Positions 14,714 to 23,871 of a DNA stretch of 64,000 nucleotides are shown one piece after another. How positions within the stretch are numbered: the stretch's first letter is position 1; every line of letters starts with the position of its first letter. The position numbers and the translations under genes are program-made. This stretch comes from Novosphingobium sp. CF614 (GTDB taxonomy: Bacteria > Pseudomonadota > Alphaproteobacteria > Sphingomonadales > Sphingomonadaceae), in contig NZ_FOOR01000005.1 of assembly GCF_900113255.1 (NCBI RefSeq), positions 1 through 64,000 of the forward strand, given 5' to 3'. A model generated the notes under the pieces. That model saw only the letters and a list, made by a program, of their open reading frames with translations. It was not told the DNA's origin and ran no database searches.

Positions 14714-14731
14714 GTCTCAGCCCCGAGACAC
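14714..14731. promoter_or_regulatory. Perfect inverted repeat upstream of exaC-like gene
   Basis: TGTCTC-N6-GAGACA is a perfect two-arm repeat 113 bases before the aldehyde dehydrogenase start. The same architecture, TGTCTC-N6-GGGACA, precedes the AcoR-like regulator gene at 60738. The shared 18-base design suggests that regulator binds both places. No convincing sigma-54 (-24/-12) promoter was found downstream. Confidence 0.6.
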
Positions 14732-14843
14732 ATCGGTCCCGCTTGCCGTCTGCCCCCCTCCCTCGCCCTGCGCGAATCGCGCATGCCATGCTCACGGAAG
14801 GTCGGGCACGGATGCCCGCTCCGACATGAGAGGATCAAGGCAC

Positions 14844-16367
14844 ATGGACCAGATGGTAGCCGAACGCGCCAGCACCCTGCGGACGCCCTTCGCCAAGAGC
14901 TATGACAACTTCATCGGCGGTCGCTGGGTGGCCCCCCGCGCGGGCCGCTATTTCGACAACGTTTCGCCGATCACCGGCAAGCCGGTCTGCCAGGTCGCGC
15001 GCTCGGACGCCGACGACATCGAACTGGCGCTCGACGCCGCGCATGCCGCCAAGGACGGCTGGGGCCGCACCGCGCCGGCCGAACGATCGGTGATCCTCAA
15101 CCGGATCGCCGATCGCATGGAGCAGAACCTGGCGAAGCTGGCGCTGGCCGAGACCTGGGACAACGGCAAGCCGCTCCGCGAGACCACCGCCGCCGACATC
15201 CCGCTGGCGATCGACCACTTCCGCTACTTCGCGGGCTGCATCCGCGCGCAGGAAGGCTCGATCGGCGAGATCGACCAGGACACCATGGCCTATCACATCC
15301 ATGAGCCGCTGGGCGTCGTCGGCCAGATCATCCCGTGGAACTTCCCGATCCTGATGGCCGCCTGGAAGCTCGCCCCCGCGATCGCCGCCGGCAACTGCGT
15401 GGTGCTCAAGCCGGCCGAGCAGACCCCGGCTTCGATCATGGTGCTGATGGAACTGATCGCCGACCTGCTGCCCGCCGGCGTGCTCAACGTGGTGAACGGC
15501 TTCGGCCTGGAGGCGGGCAAGCCGCTGGCCTCGTCGAAGCGCATCGCCAAGATCGCCTTCACCGGCGAGACCACCACCGGCAAGCTCATCATGCAGTACG
15601 CCAGCGAGAACCTGATCCCGGTGACGCTGGAACTGGGCGGCAAGAGCCCCAACATCTTCTTCGCCGATGTCTGCAACGAGGACGACGATTTCCTGGACAA
15701 GGCGATCGAGGGCTTCGTGATGTTCGCGCTCAACCAGGGCGAGGTCTGCACTTGCCCCAGCCGCGCGCTGATCCAGGAATCGATCTACGACCGGTTCATG
15801 GAGAAGGCCCTGAAGCGGGTTGCCGCGATCAAGCAGGGCAGCCCGCTCGACATGGAAACGATGATCGGCGCACAGGCCAGCGCCGAACAGCAGGACAAGA
15901 TCCTGCGCTATCTCGACATCGGCCGCAACGAAGGCGCCGAAGTGCTGATCGGCGGCCATGCCGCGCAGATGACCGGGGACCTCGCGGGCGGCTATTACAT
16001 CCAGCCCACCGTGTTCAAGGGTCACAACAAGATGCGGATCTTCCAGGAGGAGATCTTCGGGCCGGTGGTTTCCACCACCACCTTCAAGGACGCCGACGAG
16101 GCGCTGGCCATCGCCAACGATACCGCCTTCGGCCTCGGCGCCGGGGTGTGGAGCCGCGACATCAACACCTGCTACCGCTTCGGCCGCGCGATCCAGGCCG
16201 GGCGCGTGTGGACCAACTGCTATCACGCCTATCCGGCCCACGCGGCCTTCGGCGGCTACAAGCAGTCCGGCATCGGGCGCGAGACGCACAAGATGATGCT
16301 CGATCACTATCAGCAGACCAAGAACCTGCTGGTCAGCTACAGCCCGAAGAAGCTCGGTTTCTTCTAA
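14844..16367 (+). CDS. NAD-dependent aldehyde dehydrogenase, ExaC/AldB type
   Basis: The 507-residue protein belongs to the ExaC/AcoD/AldB branch of aldehyde dehydrogenases, which oxidises acetaldehyde and similar short aldehydes to acids. The catalytic Cys is Cys302 in GEVCTCPS, with the branch-typical second Cys two residues later. The conserved ELGGKSPN segment precedes it and the branch-typical [12 protein letters not shown] and [13 protein letters not shown] end is intact. The ATG at 14844 follows an AGGATCAAGG ribosome site. Codon third positions are extremely GC-rich, suggesting strong expression. The inverted repeat at 14714 links it to the regulator at 60892. Confidence 0.9.
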   Translation: MDQMVAERASTLRTPFAKSYDNFIGGRWVAPRAGRYFDNVSPITGKPVCQVARSDADDIELALDAAHAAKDGWGRTAPAERSVILNRIADRMEQNLAKLALAETWDNGKPLRETTAADIPLAIDHFRYFAGCIRAQEGSIGEIDQDTMAYHIHEPLGVVGQIIPWNFPILMAAWKLAPAIAAGNCVVLKPAEQTPASIMVLMELIADLLPAGVLNVVNGFGLEAGKPLASSKRIAKIAFTGETTTGKLIMQYASENLIPVTLELGGKSPNIFFADVCNEDDDFLDKAIEGFVMFALNQGEVCTCPSRALIQESIYDRFMEKALKRVAAIKQGSPLDMETMIGAQASAEQQDKILRYLDIGRNEGAEVLIGGHAAQMTGDLAGGYYIQPTVFKGHNKMRIFQEEIFGPVVSTTTFKDADEALAIANDTAFGLGAGVWSRDINTCYRFGRAIQAGRVWTNCYHAYPAHAAFGGYKQSGIGRETHKMMLDHYQQTKNLLVSYSPKKLGFF

Positions 16368-16379
16368 GGGCACTTGCGT

Positions 16380-16420
16380 CCGGCGCGGGTATTCCTCTCT
16401 CCCTTACAGGCCCGCGCCGG
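16380..16420. terminator. GC-rich hairpin after aldehyde dehydrogenase gene
   Basis: A perfect 10-base inverted repeat, CCGGCGCGGG/CCCGCGCCGG, encloses a 21-base pyrimidine-rich loop, 12 bases after the stop codon. There is no T-run, so it may act as a factor-dependent stop or an mRNA-stabilising end. Confidence 0.45.
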
Positions 16421-16501
16421 GCGATCCATCCAATCACCTGAACAACACCACAATGCGCGAGGCCGCGTATGCCCCGCGCGAACAGGGAAGGATTACCTGA
16501 A

Positions 16502-17185
16502 ATGAAGACGCTTATCATGGCGGCCGCCGCCGCCTGCGCCCTGCTGCCCGCCGCCGCGATGGCCGACGATGCCGGCGGCTCCGGCATCGACATCAGCGCC
16601 AGCCTGACCGGTGCCACCGACTACGTGTGGCGCGGTGTCAGCCAGACCGACAACCACGCGGCGGTGTTCGCCGCGGTCAACGTGGGCTACAAGGGTTTCT
16701 ACGCCGGCGCCGGCACCGAGAACGTCGACTTCCTGGGCATCAACCAGGAATATGACTTGTGGGCCGGCTATGCGCTGGACCTGGGCGCGGTGAAGATCGA
16801 TGCGGGCATGGTGCGCTACGGCTACGTCGATGCGCCGGTCGACATCGACACGCTGGAGGGCAAGCTGGCGCTGACCGTGCCGGTCGGCAAGGGATCGCTC
16901 ACCGCCGCCGGCTATTACACCGGCAATTATTTTGGATCGAGCAACTCCGCGCTCTATACCGTGCTTTCCGGCAGCTATCCGCTGACCGACAAGCTTGGCA
17001 TCAACGGCGCGGTAGGTCACCAGCAGATCAGCGACGCCTCCAGCGACTATACCACCTGGAACGCTGGCCTGTCCTACAAGGTGCTGCCCGGCGCGACGGC
17101 CACCGTGGGCTATTACGACACCGACCGTTCCAAGAACCGCCTGAGCCGCGCCCGCGTGATGGGCTCGTTCACGATCGGCTTCTGA
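16502..17185 (+). CDS. TorF-family putative outer-membrane porin
   Basis: The 227-residue protein has a clear signal peptide (MKTLIMAAAAACALLPAAAMA, cleaved after about residue 21). Alternating strands typical of the gcw_chp/TorF family follow, including the signature TDYVWRGVSQTD near residue 41, and it ends in the aromatic GSFTIGF expected of outer-membrane beta-barrels. Such proteins occur widely in sphingomonads; the transported substrate is unknown. The ATG at 16502 is preferred over one 33 bases earlier because it starts the signal peptide. It is followed by a hairpin and a convergent gene. Confidence 0.85.
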   Translation: MKTLIMAAAAACALLPAAAMADDAGGSGIDISASLTGATDYVWRGVSQTDNHAAVFAAVNVGYKGFYAGAGTENVDFLGINQEYDLWAGYALDLGAVKIDAGMVRYGYVDAPVDIDTLEGKLALTVPVGKGSLTAAGYYTGNYFGSSNSALYTVLSGSYPLTDKLGINGAVGHQQISDASSDYTTWNAGLSYKVLPGATATVGYYDTDRSKNRLSRARVMGSFTIGF

Positions 17186-17202
17186 TCGGTTTCCTTCCTG
17201 GC

Positions 17203-17230
17203 GCCGTCCCGGACTCACCCTCGGGACGGC
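17203..17230. terminator. Hairpin between convergent torF-like and desaturase genes
   Basis: GCCGTCCCG/CGGGACGGC forms a perfect 9-base stem with a 10-base loop, 18 bases after the stop of the TorF-family gene. No T-run follows. A bidirectional terminator role is plausible because the genes converge. Confidence 0.5.
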
Positions 17231-17278
17231 TGCGGATACATGAAAGAGCGAAAAACCCCAGCAGGCATTCGGCGCGCC

Positions 17279-18091
17279 TCAGGGGCGCCCCAGCGCGATC
17301 CGCAGTTTCGCGCCGGGGCCCTTGGCGCGGCGCATGTCGGCGAGCATCCGGCCCCATTCGTGCAGCGCGATCTTCACCGGGTTGCGGGAATCGAGGTCAT
17401 GGACAAGGCCGTAGCGTAGCTGCCTGCCTCGCGGCGCTTCGCGGAAGGTGCCGAACAGCCGGTCCCACACGATCAGCACGCCGCCGAAATTGCAGTCGAG
17501 CACATCGGGCTCGCTGCCGTGGTGGGTGCGGTGGTGGCACGGGGTGTTGAATATCCATTCGAGCGGGCCCAGCCGGCCTACCGCCTCGGTGTGCAGCGGG
17601 AACTGGTAGATCAGGTTGGCGCCCAGCAGCGTCACCACCACCAGCGGCGGGAAGCCGGCCAGCACCAGCGCGCCGAAGAATAGCCAGCCCAGCGAGAAGA
17701 ACTCGGTCCAGCCCAGGCGGATGGCGCTGGGCAGTACGAACTCGCGCGAGGAATGGTGCACCGCGTGACTCGCCCACATCCAGCGCACGGTGTGGCTGAA
17801 ACGGTGGAACCAGTAATAGGCGAACTCCACCGCGACGAAGCCCGCCGCCCAGGTCCGCCAGTCGTCGGCGGGCAGGGGCAGCGGCGAAATCTCCGCCAGG
17901 GCCAGGAAGATCGCGCCCAGGACGATCCCCGTCAGTGGGCGGAACACCGCCTGGCCCAGCGCGACGCCGAGGCTGGCGGCGGCGGCCCGGCCGTCGTAGC
18001 CGCGTCCGTGGCGGCGGCGCCAGACCAGTTCCGCCGCGACGAGCACGAGCATCACGGCGAGGATCCAGGGGTGTTGAAACGCAAGGCGCAT
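17279..18091 (-). CDS. Sterol desaturase / fatty acid hydroxylase family protein
   Basis: The 270-residue membrane protein contains the three His boxes of the di-iron fatty acid hydroxylase superfamily: HRFSH (about residue 96), HAVHH (about 109) and HHRTHH (about 190). They are separated by hydrophobic segments at roughly 8-22, 45-70 and 130-160. Members insert oxygen or a double bond in lipids, including hopanoids, carotenoids and fatty acids. The sequence does not tell which. No carotenoid or hopanoid genes lie next to it, so the substrate remains open. Confidence 0.88.
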   Translation of the reverse strand: MRLAFQHPWILAVMLVLVAAELVWRRRHGRGYDGRAAAASLGVALGQAVFRPLTGIVLGAIFLALAEISPLPLPADDWRTWAAGFVAVEFAYYWFHRFSHTVRWMWASHAVHHSSREFVLPSAIRLGWTEFFSLGWLFFGALVLAGFPPLVVVTLLGANLIYQFPLHTEAVGRLGPLEWIFNTPCHHRTHHGSEPDVLDCNFGGVLIVWDRLFGTFREAPRGRQLRYGLVHDLDSRNPVKIALHEWGRMLADMRRAKGPGAKLRIALGRP

Positions 18092-18110
18092 CGCGGCAGT
18101 CTCCGGAAAA

Positions 18111-18614
18111 TCAGCGGCGCGCGGCCTTGACCGCGGCGGTGGCGGCAGCCAGCTCGGCCTCGGTTACGCGCCCGTCGTGGTCGGCGTCGGCCATGTCGAA
18201 GCCCAGGGTCGGCCCGGACGTGAACTCGGCCCGGCTGATGCGGCCGTCATGGTCGGCATCGAAGCCCTCGCGCATCCGCGCCAGCCGCTCGCCATTCCAG
18301 CGCTCGCGCAGGAAACCGGGCAGGTCGTCCTGGCTGAAATAGCCGTCGCCGTTGCGATCGAAGCGCTGCCATTCGTCCTGGCGGCGGGCGAGCAATTCGG
18401 TGCGGCTGACGGCGCCGTCACGGTTGGTGTCGGCCTGGCGCATGCGCTCGATGGCTTCGGCCGGCATCGCGGCGCCGGCGGTCGCGGCAAGGGCGGCGGC
18501 GGAGAAGGTGCCGATCGCGAAGCCGCCGATCGAAAGGCAGGCGGCGAGGGCGATCGCGCGGGGCGTCTTCGCGCGGGCCGTCTTCGAACGGGTAGGGCGG
18601 TGGTTGCTAGGCAT
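18111..18614 (-). CDS. Secreted EF-hand calcium-binding protein
   Basis: The 167-residue protein has a basic N-terminus, then a hydrophobic stretch (about 22-48) consistent with a signal peptide or anchor, then four EF-hand loops: DTNRDGAVSRTE, DRNGDGYFSQDD, DADHDGRISRAE and DADHDGRVTEAE. All have Asp at positions 1, 3 and 5 or close substitutes, so calcium binding in the periplasm is likely. The start at 18614 follows AAGGAG with 10 bases of spacing. Downstream function is unknown; such EF-hand proteins are common in sphingomonads. Confidence 0.85.
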   Translation of the reverse strand: MPSNHRPTRSKTARAKTPRAIALAACLSIGGFAIGTFSAAALAATAGAAMPAEAIERMRQADTNRDGAVSRTELLARRQDEWQRFDRNGDGYFSQDDLPGFLRERWNGERLARMREGFDADHDGRISRAEFTSGPTLGFDMADADHDGRVTEAELAAATAAVKAARR

Positions 18615-18637
18615 GGGACTGGTGCTCCTTGGCGGTC

Positions 18638-18684
18638 GACACGGCCGGGAAGGGGGCGGGGGTGAAGGCCTTCCCGGCCGTGTC
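18638..18684. terminator. Very long perfect hairpin between two minus-strand genes
   Basis: GACACGGCCGGGAAGG and its exact reverse complement form a 16-base perfect stem around a 15-base G-rich loop. It lies after the stop of the secreted protein gene (18751) and before the EF-hand gene start (18614). No T-run is seen, so it may be a terminator, a processing stop or an attenuator. Confidence 0.5.
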
Positions 18685-18750
18685 TTCGGGGGTGCTGGGA
18701 GGGGGGTGGGGTGGGGTCTTGGGGTGCTTGGTGTCCCTCCGGGATCCGTT

Positions 18751-19254
18751 TCAGTTGCGGCAGGGAATCGTCTCGCCGGCGGCATTGGTGCAGGTGCCGC
18801 TATGGCTGACTTGTCCGTTCGCAGCCGTGGTCGATCCGGAATAACTGTTTCCAGTCAATGCATTGGTGGCGCTGGTCGTGCGGGCGCCAGACCAGGTGCC
18901 ATCGGCGCTGCGGGTCATCCCGCCCTCGCTCGCGAAACTGCCCCGCGCCCCGCTCGCCGCGGCCGCGCCCTGGTGCGAGAGGGTGCCGTCGGGCGAGACC
19001 GAGGTCTGGGAGGCGCGAAAGCCGCGCGAACCCTGGGCTCCGGCAAAGACGCCGCCGCTGGCGTGGGTCGTGGTGCCATCCTCGCTGGTGACGGTGCCAT
19101 GGGCGCGGGCGGCGATGCCCTTCTGTCCGGCAACCACGCTGCCACCGCCGCTGCGCCCTCGCACATGCGCGGCGCCGCGGGCTTCGGCGGTGGTCGAAAG
19201 CATCAGCGCGGCCAGCGCGGCGGTTGCGGTGAGGGCGGTGTGAAACCTGGTCAT
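18751..19254 (-). CDS. Secreted Gly/Ser/Thr-rich hypothetical protein
   Basis: The 167-residue product has a typical signal peptide (MTRFHTALTATAALAALMLSTTAEA). The mature part is low in complexity, rich in Gly, Ser, Thr and Ala, with recurring TxSxDGTxxH/ASG units. It ends in a small segment with two Cys (GTCTNAAGETIPCRN), which could form a disulfide. The start follows AGGAGA. No family of known function is recognised. The repeat pattern resembles other sphingomonad surface or matrix proteins only in composition. Confidence 0.7.
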   Translation of the reverse strand: MTRFHTALTATAALAALMLSTTAEARGAAHVRGRSGGGSVVAGQKGIAARAHGTVTSEDGTTTHASGGVFAGAQGSRGFRASQTSVSPDGTLSHQGAAAASGARGSFASEGGMTRSADGTWSGARTTSATNALTGNSYSGSTTAANGQVSHSGTCTNAAGETIPCRN

Positions 19255-19430
19255 GATGTCTTCTCCTGGAAATTGCCTTGTGGACGAGTTGGTTCTGGCG
19301 CCCGGATGCCTCAGGATGATGTCGCGAAAAGCGGATTTCGTGGCAGAACGCGACGGGGAAGCGGCAGTGTCACGGTTTGTCACAGCTTGGGTTCTGGCAG
19401 GAGGGGCGGTCCAGTGGCAGTGAGGGGTTC

Positions 19431-20141
19431 ATGAGCGAGAAACCGGCGCGAATCCTGGTGGTCGACGACGATCCCGAATTGAGGGGCTTGCTGCAGCGCT
19501 TCCTGTCCGAGCACGGCTACGCGGTGCGCGCGGTGGACGGCGGCAAGGCCATGGACCTGGCGCTCCAGCGCGAGCCGGCCGACGTGATCGTGCTCGACCT
19601 GATGATGCCAGGCGAGGACGGCCTGGCGATCCTGCGCCGGCTGCGCGGGGCGGGCGAACAGGCCCCGGTCATCATGCTCACCGCGCGCGGCGATCCGGTG
19701 GACCGCGTGCTGGGGCTGGAGATGGGCGCCGACGATTATCTCGGCAAACCCTTCCTGCCGCGCGAACTGGTGGCCCGGATCGCCGCGCTGCTGCGGCGGA
19801 TCGGGCCGGAACGCGCGGTATCGAACGACGAGACCGCGCGGATCGGCCCTTTCGCGATCAACTTTTCGGCGATGACGGTCAGCCGCGAGGGGCAGGCGCT
19901 CACGCTCTCATCGCGCGAGTTCGCGCTGTTCGCGGCCTTCGCCCGCAGTCCCGGCCGGCCGCTCAGCCGCGCGCAGCTGATCGACCGCGCCCTGGGCCGC
20001 GATGCCGAAGTGACCGACCGCGCCATCGACGTGCAGGTCGCCCGGCTGCGCAAGGCGATCGGCGACGATGCCGCCGATCCACGCTTCATCCGCACCGTCT
20101 GGGGCGTCGGCTATGTCCTTGCCGCCGGACAGGACGGCTGA
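19431..20141 (+). CDS. OmpR-family response regulator
   Basis: The 236-residue regulator has a receiver domain (acidic pair DDD at 11-13 region, phosphoacceptor Asp56 in VLDLMMPG, Thr in MLTARG, Lys in GKPF) and a C-terminal winged helix of the OmpR type. It overlaps or abuts the downstream sensor kinase gene, forming an operon. The start at 19431 follows GTGAGGGG. Targets are unknown; the closest family resemblance is to the OmpR/EnvZ osmotic and envelope class. Confidence 0.92.
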   Translation: MSEKPARILVVDDDPELRGLLQRFLSEHGYAVRAVDGGKAMDLALQREPADVIVLDLMMPGEDGLAILRRLRGAGEQAPVIMLTARGDPVDRVLGLEMGADDYLGKPFLPRELVARIAALLRRIGPERAVSNDETARIGPFAINFSAMTVSREGQALTLSSREFALFAAFARSPGRPLSRAQLIDRALGRDAEVTDRAIDVQVARLRKAIGDDAADPRFIRTVWGVGYVLAAGQDG

Positions 20142-21435
20142 GCCGGTGTTGAAGAGCCTCCTGCACCGCAATGTCGCGTTGATGATCGGCGTCGTGCTGG
20201 CCGGGCAGATGATCGCGGGATTGCTGGTCATGACATTCGTCATGCGCCCGCAGATCGATCGCGTCGCCAATGTCACCGCCGACATGATCGCCGGTCTTTC
20301 GCAAGTCATGGCCGACATGCCCGCCGAGCGCCGCACCGCGCTGATCCGGCAGATCGAGGCGGGCGGCGACCTTGCCATCCGCGAGGGCGACGCGGCGCCG
20401 ACCGGGCGGGCCCGTTTTCCCAACTTCATCGAACGCCAGTTCATCCGCTCGCTGACCGAACGGCTGGCCGCGCACGAAGAACTGTCCTGGCGGACCGGCG
20501 ACGGCAACCGGCTGTGGTTCCGCCTGAAGCTGGGCGGGCGAAGCTACTGGATCAGCGTGACTCCGCCTACCCGGCGCGGCGCGCTGGCCAGCATGGTCTA
20601 TGCCTCGATCGCGGCCATCATCGTTTCACTGGCCTGCGGGCTGCTGCTCCAGCGCCGCCTCGATGCGCCCTTGCGCAAGCTGGCCGCGCAAGTCGATGCT
20701 TACGGGCTGCACGGGCCCGTGGGCGGTGCGGCGGCGCCGCTCGACACTTCCGGGCCCGACGAAGTCGCCGCCGTCGCCAGCGCCTTCAACCGGATGGCCG
20801 AGCGTCTCGCGCGCGAAGAGGCGGAACGCTCGCTGATGCTGGGCGGAGTCAGCCACGACTTGCGTACCCCGCTCACCCGCCTGCGCCTCTGCCTGGAGAT
20901 GATGCGGGGCGCGGATGCGGAACTGGAGGCCATCGCCGTGCGGCAGGTCGACCGGATCGAAGCGATGCTGGAGCAGTTCCTCGATTTCGCGCGCGGTTTC
21001 GAGGACGAGCATGTGGTGCCTTGCGACGTGGCGGAAATGCTGGTCTCGCTCGTGCGCGATCACGATCCGGAAGGAGCGATCACGGTAGAGGTGCCAGCGG
21101 GCCTGCGCGCGCCCTTGCGCGTCAGGGCGGTCAGCCGCGCGGTCGGCAATCTCATCGGCAATGCCTTGCGCCATGGCATTCCGCCGGTCGTGGTCACGGC
21201 GCGCCGGGATGGCGCGATGCTGGAAATCGTCGTCAGCGACGCGGGCGCGGGCTTCGACGCCCAGGCCGCGGCGCAGCTCACCCGGCCTTTCGCGCGCGGC
21301 AACAGTGCACGCAGCGGTGACGGTGCCGGCCTGGGCCTGGCGATCGCCGAACGCGTGGCCGCCGCGCACGCGGGCACGCTCGCCTTTGACAAGCGCGACG
21401 GCCGGTTCCGCGCGGTGCTGCGCCTGGCGGTGTAA
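20113..21435 (+). CDS. EnvZ-type sensor histidine kinase
   Basis: The 440-residue inner-membrane kinase has two membrane segments (about 22-42 and 165-185) around a periplasmic sensor loop, a HAMP linker, and the dimerisation helix with phosphoacceptor His248 in VSHDLRTPLTRLRL. A complete ATPase domain follows (NLIGNALRHG, DAGAGF, GAGLGLAI). The ATG at 20113 lies within the end of the response-regulator gene. A GTG at 20146 just beyond its stop is the alternative start. It is the partner of the preceding regulator. Confidence 0.9.
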   Translation: MSLPPDRTAEPVLKSLLHRNVALMIGVVLAGQMIAGLLVMTFVMRPQIDRVANVTADMIAGLSQVMADMPAERRTALIRQIEAGGDLAIREGDAAPTGRARFPNFIERQFIRSLTERLAAHEELSWRTGDGNRLWFRLKLGGRSYWISVTPPTRRGALASMVYASIAAIIVSLACGLLLQRRLDAPLRKLAAQVDAYGLHGPVGGAAAPLDTSGPDEVAAVASAFNRMAERLAREEAERSLMLGGVSHDLRTPLTRLRLCLEMMRGADAELEAIAVRQVDRIEAMLEQFLDFARGFEDEHVVPCDVAEMLVSLVRDHDPEGAITVEVPAGLRAPLRVRAVSRAVGNLIGNALRHGIPPVVVTARRDGAMLEIVVSDAGAGFDAQAAAQLTRPFARGNSARSGDGAGLGLAIAERVAAAHAGTLAFDKRDGRFRAVLRLAV

Positions 21436-21461
21436 CTGGGGTCGCCCTCACATCGCCATGG

Positions 21462-22592
21462 TCACGAGGGATGCGCGGCGGCTTCCTCGGTCGCTTCGAC
21501 CGCGCCCTCTTCCCGGAGGGTGCCTGATGCCGCCACCTTGCGGTCGCGCTGCTGGTTCCACACCGCGATGAACAGCGCCGCGATGACCGGACCGATGATG
21601 AAACCGTTGAGGCCGAACAGCTCCAGGCCGGACAGGGTCGCGATCAGCACCACGAAGTCCGGCATCCGGGTATCGCGGCCGACCAGGATCGGGCGCAATA
21701 CGTTGTCGACCATGCCGATGATGAACAGGCCGCAGAACGTCACGATCGCGGCCTTGGCCATCTCCCCGGTGGCGAACAGGTAGATCGCGACCGGAACCCA
21801 GATGATGCCGGTGCCGACCGCCGGCAGCAGCGAGAAGAAGCCCATCAGCACGCCCCAGATCAGCGCACCTTCGATTCCCAGCAGGGAAAACAGCACCCCG
21901 CCGAGCACGCCCTGGACGATCGCCACCACCACCGTGCCGCGCATCGTAGCGCGCACGACCAGCAGGAAGTGGGCGATCAGGGAATCGCGCGCGTTGGGAT
22001 GGAGCGGCAGCGCATCGCGAATGAGATCGCCGTAACGCTGTCCATCGCGCAGCAGGAAATAACTGAGGTAGAGCATCACGCCCAGCGCGGCGATGAAGCT
22101 GAGCGCGCCCTGGCCGACGGTCAGCAGCCGTCCGGCCACGGTCTGCAGGCCGCTGGTGATGCTGGAACCGAACTCCCGGCGCAGGACTTCGAGATCGGTC
22201 AGCCCGTATCGCGCGATGAAGCGGCGCACGGTGGAGGGCAGGGCGGCCTGCAGGTCATGCAGCATCCGCCCGATATCGATCTGACCGCTGGTGATCTTGC
22301 CGTAAAGACTGCTCGCTTCGTTCACCAGGCTGATGCCGAGCATGATGGAGGGCACCACGAAGACCGCCACCAGGGCCAGCAGCACCAGCGAAGTCGCCAG
22401 GTTGATTCGCCCGCCCAGCTTCACCGCCAGCCTGGCCGTAAGCGGCTGGAACATGATCGCCGCGACAACGCCCCACAGCACCGCGCCGAAGTACGGCGCC
22501 AGCAGGTAGGCGAAGGCAAGGGTGATGAGGACGACGAGAGCGGCGAAGCCGGCGTCTTCGATGTCAAAAGTGCGCTTGCGGGGTGTTTCCAT
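21462..22592 (-). CDS. AI-2E family transporter
   Basis: The 376-residue membrane protein shows the AI-2E/PerM-family pattern: paired hydrophobic segments at the N-terminus, a central soluble region (about 105-175), then multiple helices including LLRDGQRYGDL and the GFFSLLPAVGTGIIWVPVAIYL signature. Family members have been linked to quorum-signal export and to sodium/proton antiport, so substrate calls are unsafe. The start at 22592 (METPRKRTF) is preferred; upstream open frame has no membrane or family features. Confidence 0.85.
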   Translation of the reverse strand: METPRKRTFDIEDAGFAALVVLITLAFAYLLAPYFGAVLWGVVAAIMFQPLTARLAVKLGGRINLATSLVLLALVAVFVVPSIMLGISLVNEASSLYGKITSGQIDIGRMLHDLQAALPSTVRRFIARYGLTDLEVLRREFGSSITSGLQTVAGRLLTVGQGALSFIAALGVMLYLSYFLLRDGQRYGDLIRDALPLHPNARDSLIAHFLLVVRATMRGTVVVAIVQGVLGGVLFSLLGIEGALIWGVLMGFFSLLPAVGTGIIWVPVAIYLFATGEMAKAAIVTFCGLFIIGMVDNVLRPILVGRDTRMPDFVVLIATLSGLELFGLNGFIIGPVIAALFIAVWNQQRDRKVAASGTLREEGAVEATEEAAAHPS

Positions 22593-22696
22593 GGCATGAT
22601 CTTTAGCATTATTTTCGGCATTGCCAGTCACTTCGTGCGGGGCTGGTCGCGCGGGACGGACTTTTTTGGACGAACCGCGCGGGGAGCGGCGCGCTC

Positions 22697-22768
22697 CGAG
22701 CTTGTCGAAGGAAGTCGGATCCGGCACCGCGCCAGCACCCTTCGACGAAGCCCGGGATGAACGGGTCT
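22697..22768. repeat. Palindromic intergenic repeat (GCTTGTCGAAGG type)
   Basis: GCTTGTCGAAGG at 22700 and CCTTCGACGAAGC at 22739 are inverted copies with one difference, followed by CCGGGATGAACGGG. The wording resembles the dispersed CTTCGACAAGCTCAGG...GAACGG elements found between genes in many sphingomonad genomes. It sits between two minus-strand genes and could form a long hairpin. Confidence 0.6.
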
Positions 22769-22793
22769 TGATCCGGATCGCTGGTTCCTTGCT

Positions 22794-23849
22794 TTAGCGA
22801 ATGGCCGCGAATTCCTCGGCGAGCAGGGCCACGAGTTCGGCCGCGGGCATCGGGCGGGAGAGGGGCGCACCTTGTCCCGCCCACTGCGCGCCGAAACCGT
22901 CTTCACCGGCCGCCTTGGCCGCCGCGTTGAGCGCTTTTCCCGCGTGATAGGCGCGGGGGTAGGGGGCGACCGGCGGCAGGTTCGGAGTTTCGGCGAAGGC
23001 CGTGAAGCGATTGGCCAGGCACCGTGCCGGACGGCCGGAGATGGCATGGACCATCGCGGTATGGTGCGCCGCATCGCTGGCCAGCGCGGCGCGATAGGCC
23101 TGGTCGGCAGCGGTTTCCGGGCAGGCGACGAAAGCCGTGCCGAGCTGTGCCGCGACCGCCCCGAGATCGAGCGCGGCGCGGATGCCGTGGCCGTCCATGA
23201 TGCCGCCCGCCGCGATCACCGGCAGCCGCGATCGCGCGGCCAGCAGCCGTGTCAGGGCCATGGTGCCGAGCCGGTCGTCGGGGGCGGCGGGATCGAACAT
23301 GCCCCGGTGTCCGCCCGCTTCCCAGCCTTGCGCGACCACGGCGTCGATCCCGGCATCACCGGCCGCGCGTGCCTCGTCCAGCGATGTCGCGGTGGCCAGC
23401 AGGAGGCATCCGGCGGACTTGAGCGCGGCGATCGCCCCGGCATCGGGCAGGCCGAAATGAAAGCTCACCACCGGCGGGGCCAGGTCCACCAGCAGGGCCA
23501 GCATTTCCGCATTGCCGGCGAATGTCGGATAGATGGTTTCGAGTGTCGCCGGGGGCAGGGCGTCGAACTCGGCGAAGAGCGGGGCCAGGGCACCGATCCA
23601 TGCCGCTTCGCGTGGGGGATCGGGCTGGCAGCGGGCATGGACGAAAAGATTGACGTTGAACGCCCGGTCCGTCGCCGCCCGCACTTGCGCGATGTCCCGC
23701 ACGGCGGCTTCCGGCGTCAAGGTGCCCACCGCGATCGAGCCGAGCGCACCGGCATTGCTGACGGAAGCGGCCAGCGCGGGCGTCGAAGTGCCCGCCATCG
23801 GTGCCTGGATCAGGGGGACGGACAGTCCCAGGCGCGCGGCGAGATCCAT
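22794..23849 (-). CDS. Nitronate monooxygenase family flavoprotein
   Basis: The 351-residue TIM-barrel protein matches the nitronate monooxygenase/2-nitropropane dioxygenase family: LIQAPMAGTSTP at the start, the FNVNLF strand, FHFGLP, the AQGWEAGGHRG phosphate-binding segment with the catalytic-type His near residue 182, and the AAGGIMDG loop. These FMN enzymes detoxify propionate 3-nitronate and related nitronates. Some members have other roles. It lies 22 bases after bfr in the same direction and is probably cotranscribed. Confidence 0.88.
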   Translation of the reverse strand: MDLAARLGLSVPLIQAPMAGTSTPALAASVSNAGALGSIAVGTLTPEAAVRDIAQVRAATDRAFNVNLFVHARCQPDPPREAAWIGALAPLFAEFDALPPATLETIYPTFAGNAEMLALLVDLAPPVVSFHFGLPDAGAIAALKSAGCLLLATATSLDEARAAGDAGIDAVVAQGWEAGGHRGMFDPAAPDDRLGTMALTRLLAARSRLPVIAAGGIMDGHGIRAALDLGAVAAQLGTAFVACPETAADQAYRAALASDAAHHTAMVHAISGRPARCLANRFTAFAETPNLPPVAPYPRAYHAGKALNAAAKAAGEDGFGAQWAGQGAPLSRPMPAAELVALLAEEFAAIR

Positions 23850-23871
23850 CGCCGGTTCCGTGCCGCCGGGC

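Noticed and set aside
12822..14795. Another 650-codon antisense frame across hutU and neighbours
   Set aside because: It spans several real genes, has repetitive Arg/His/Gly composition and no domain.
14732..14843. Sigma-54 promoter before the aldehyde dehydrogenase gene
   Set aside because: GG and GC pairs occur but none with the required 10-base spacing and TGGCAC-like context.
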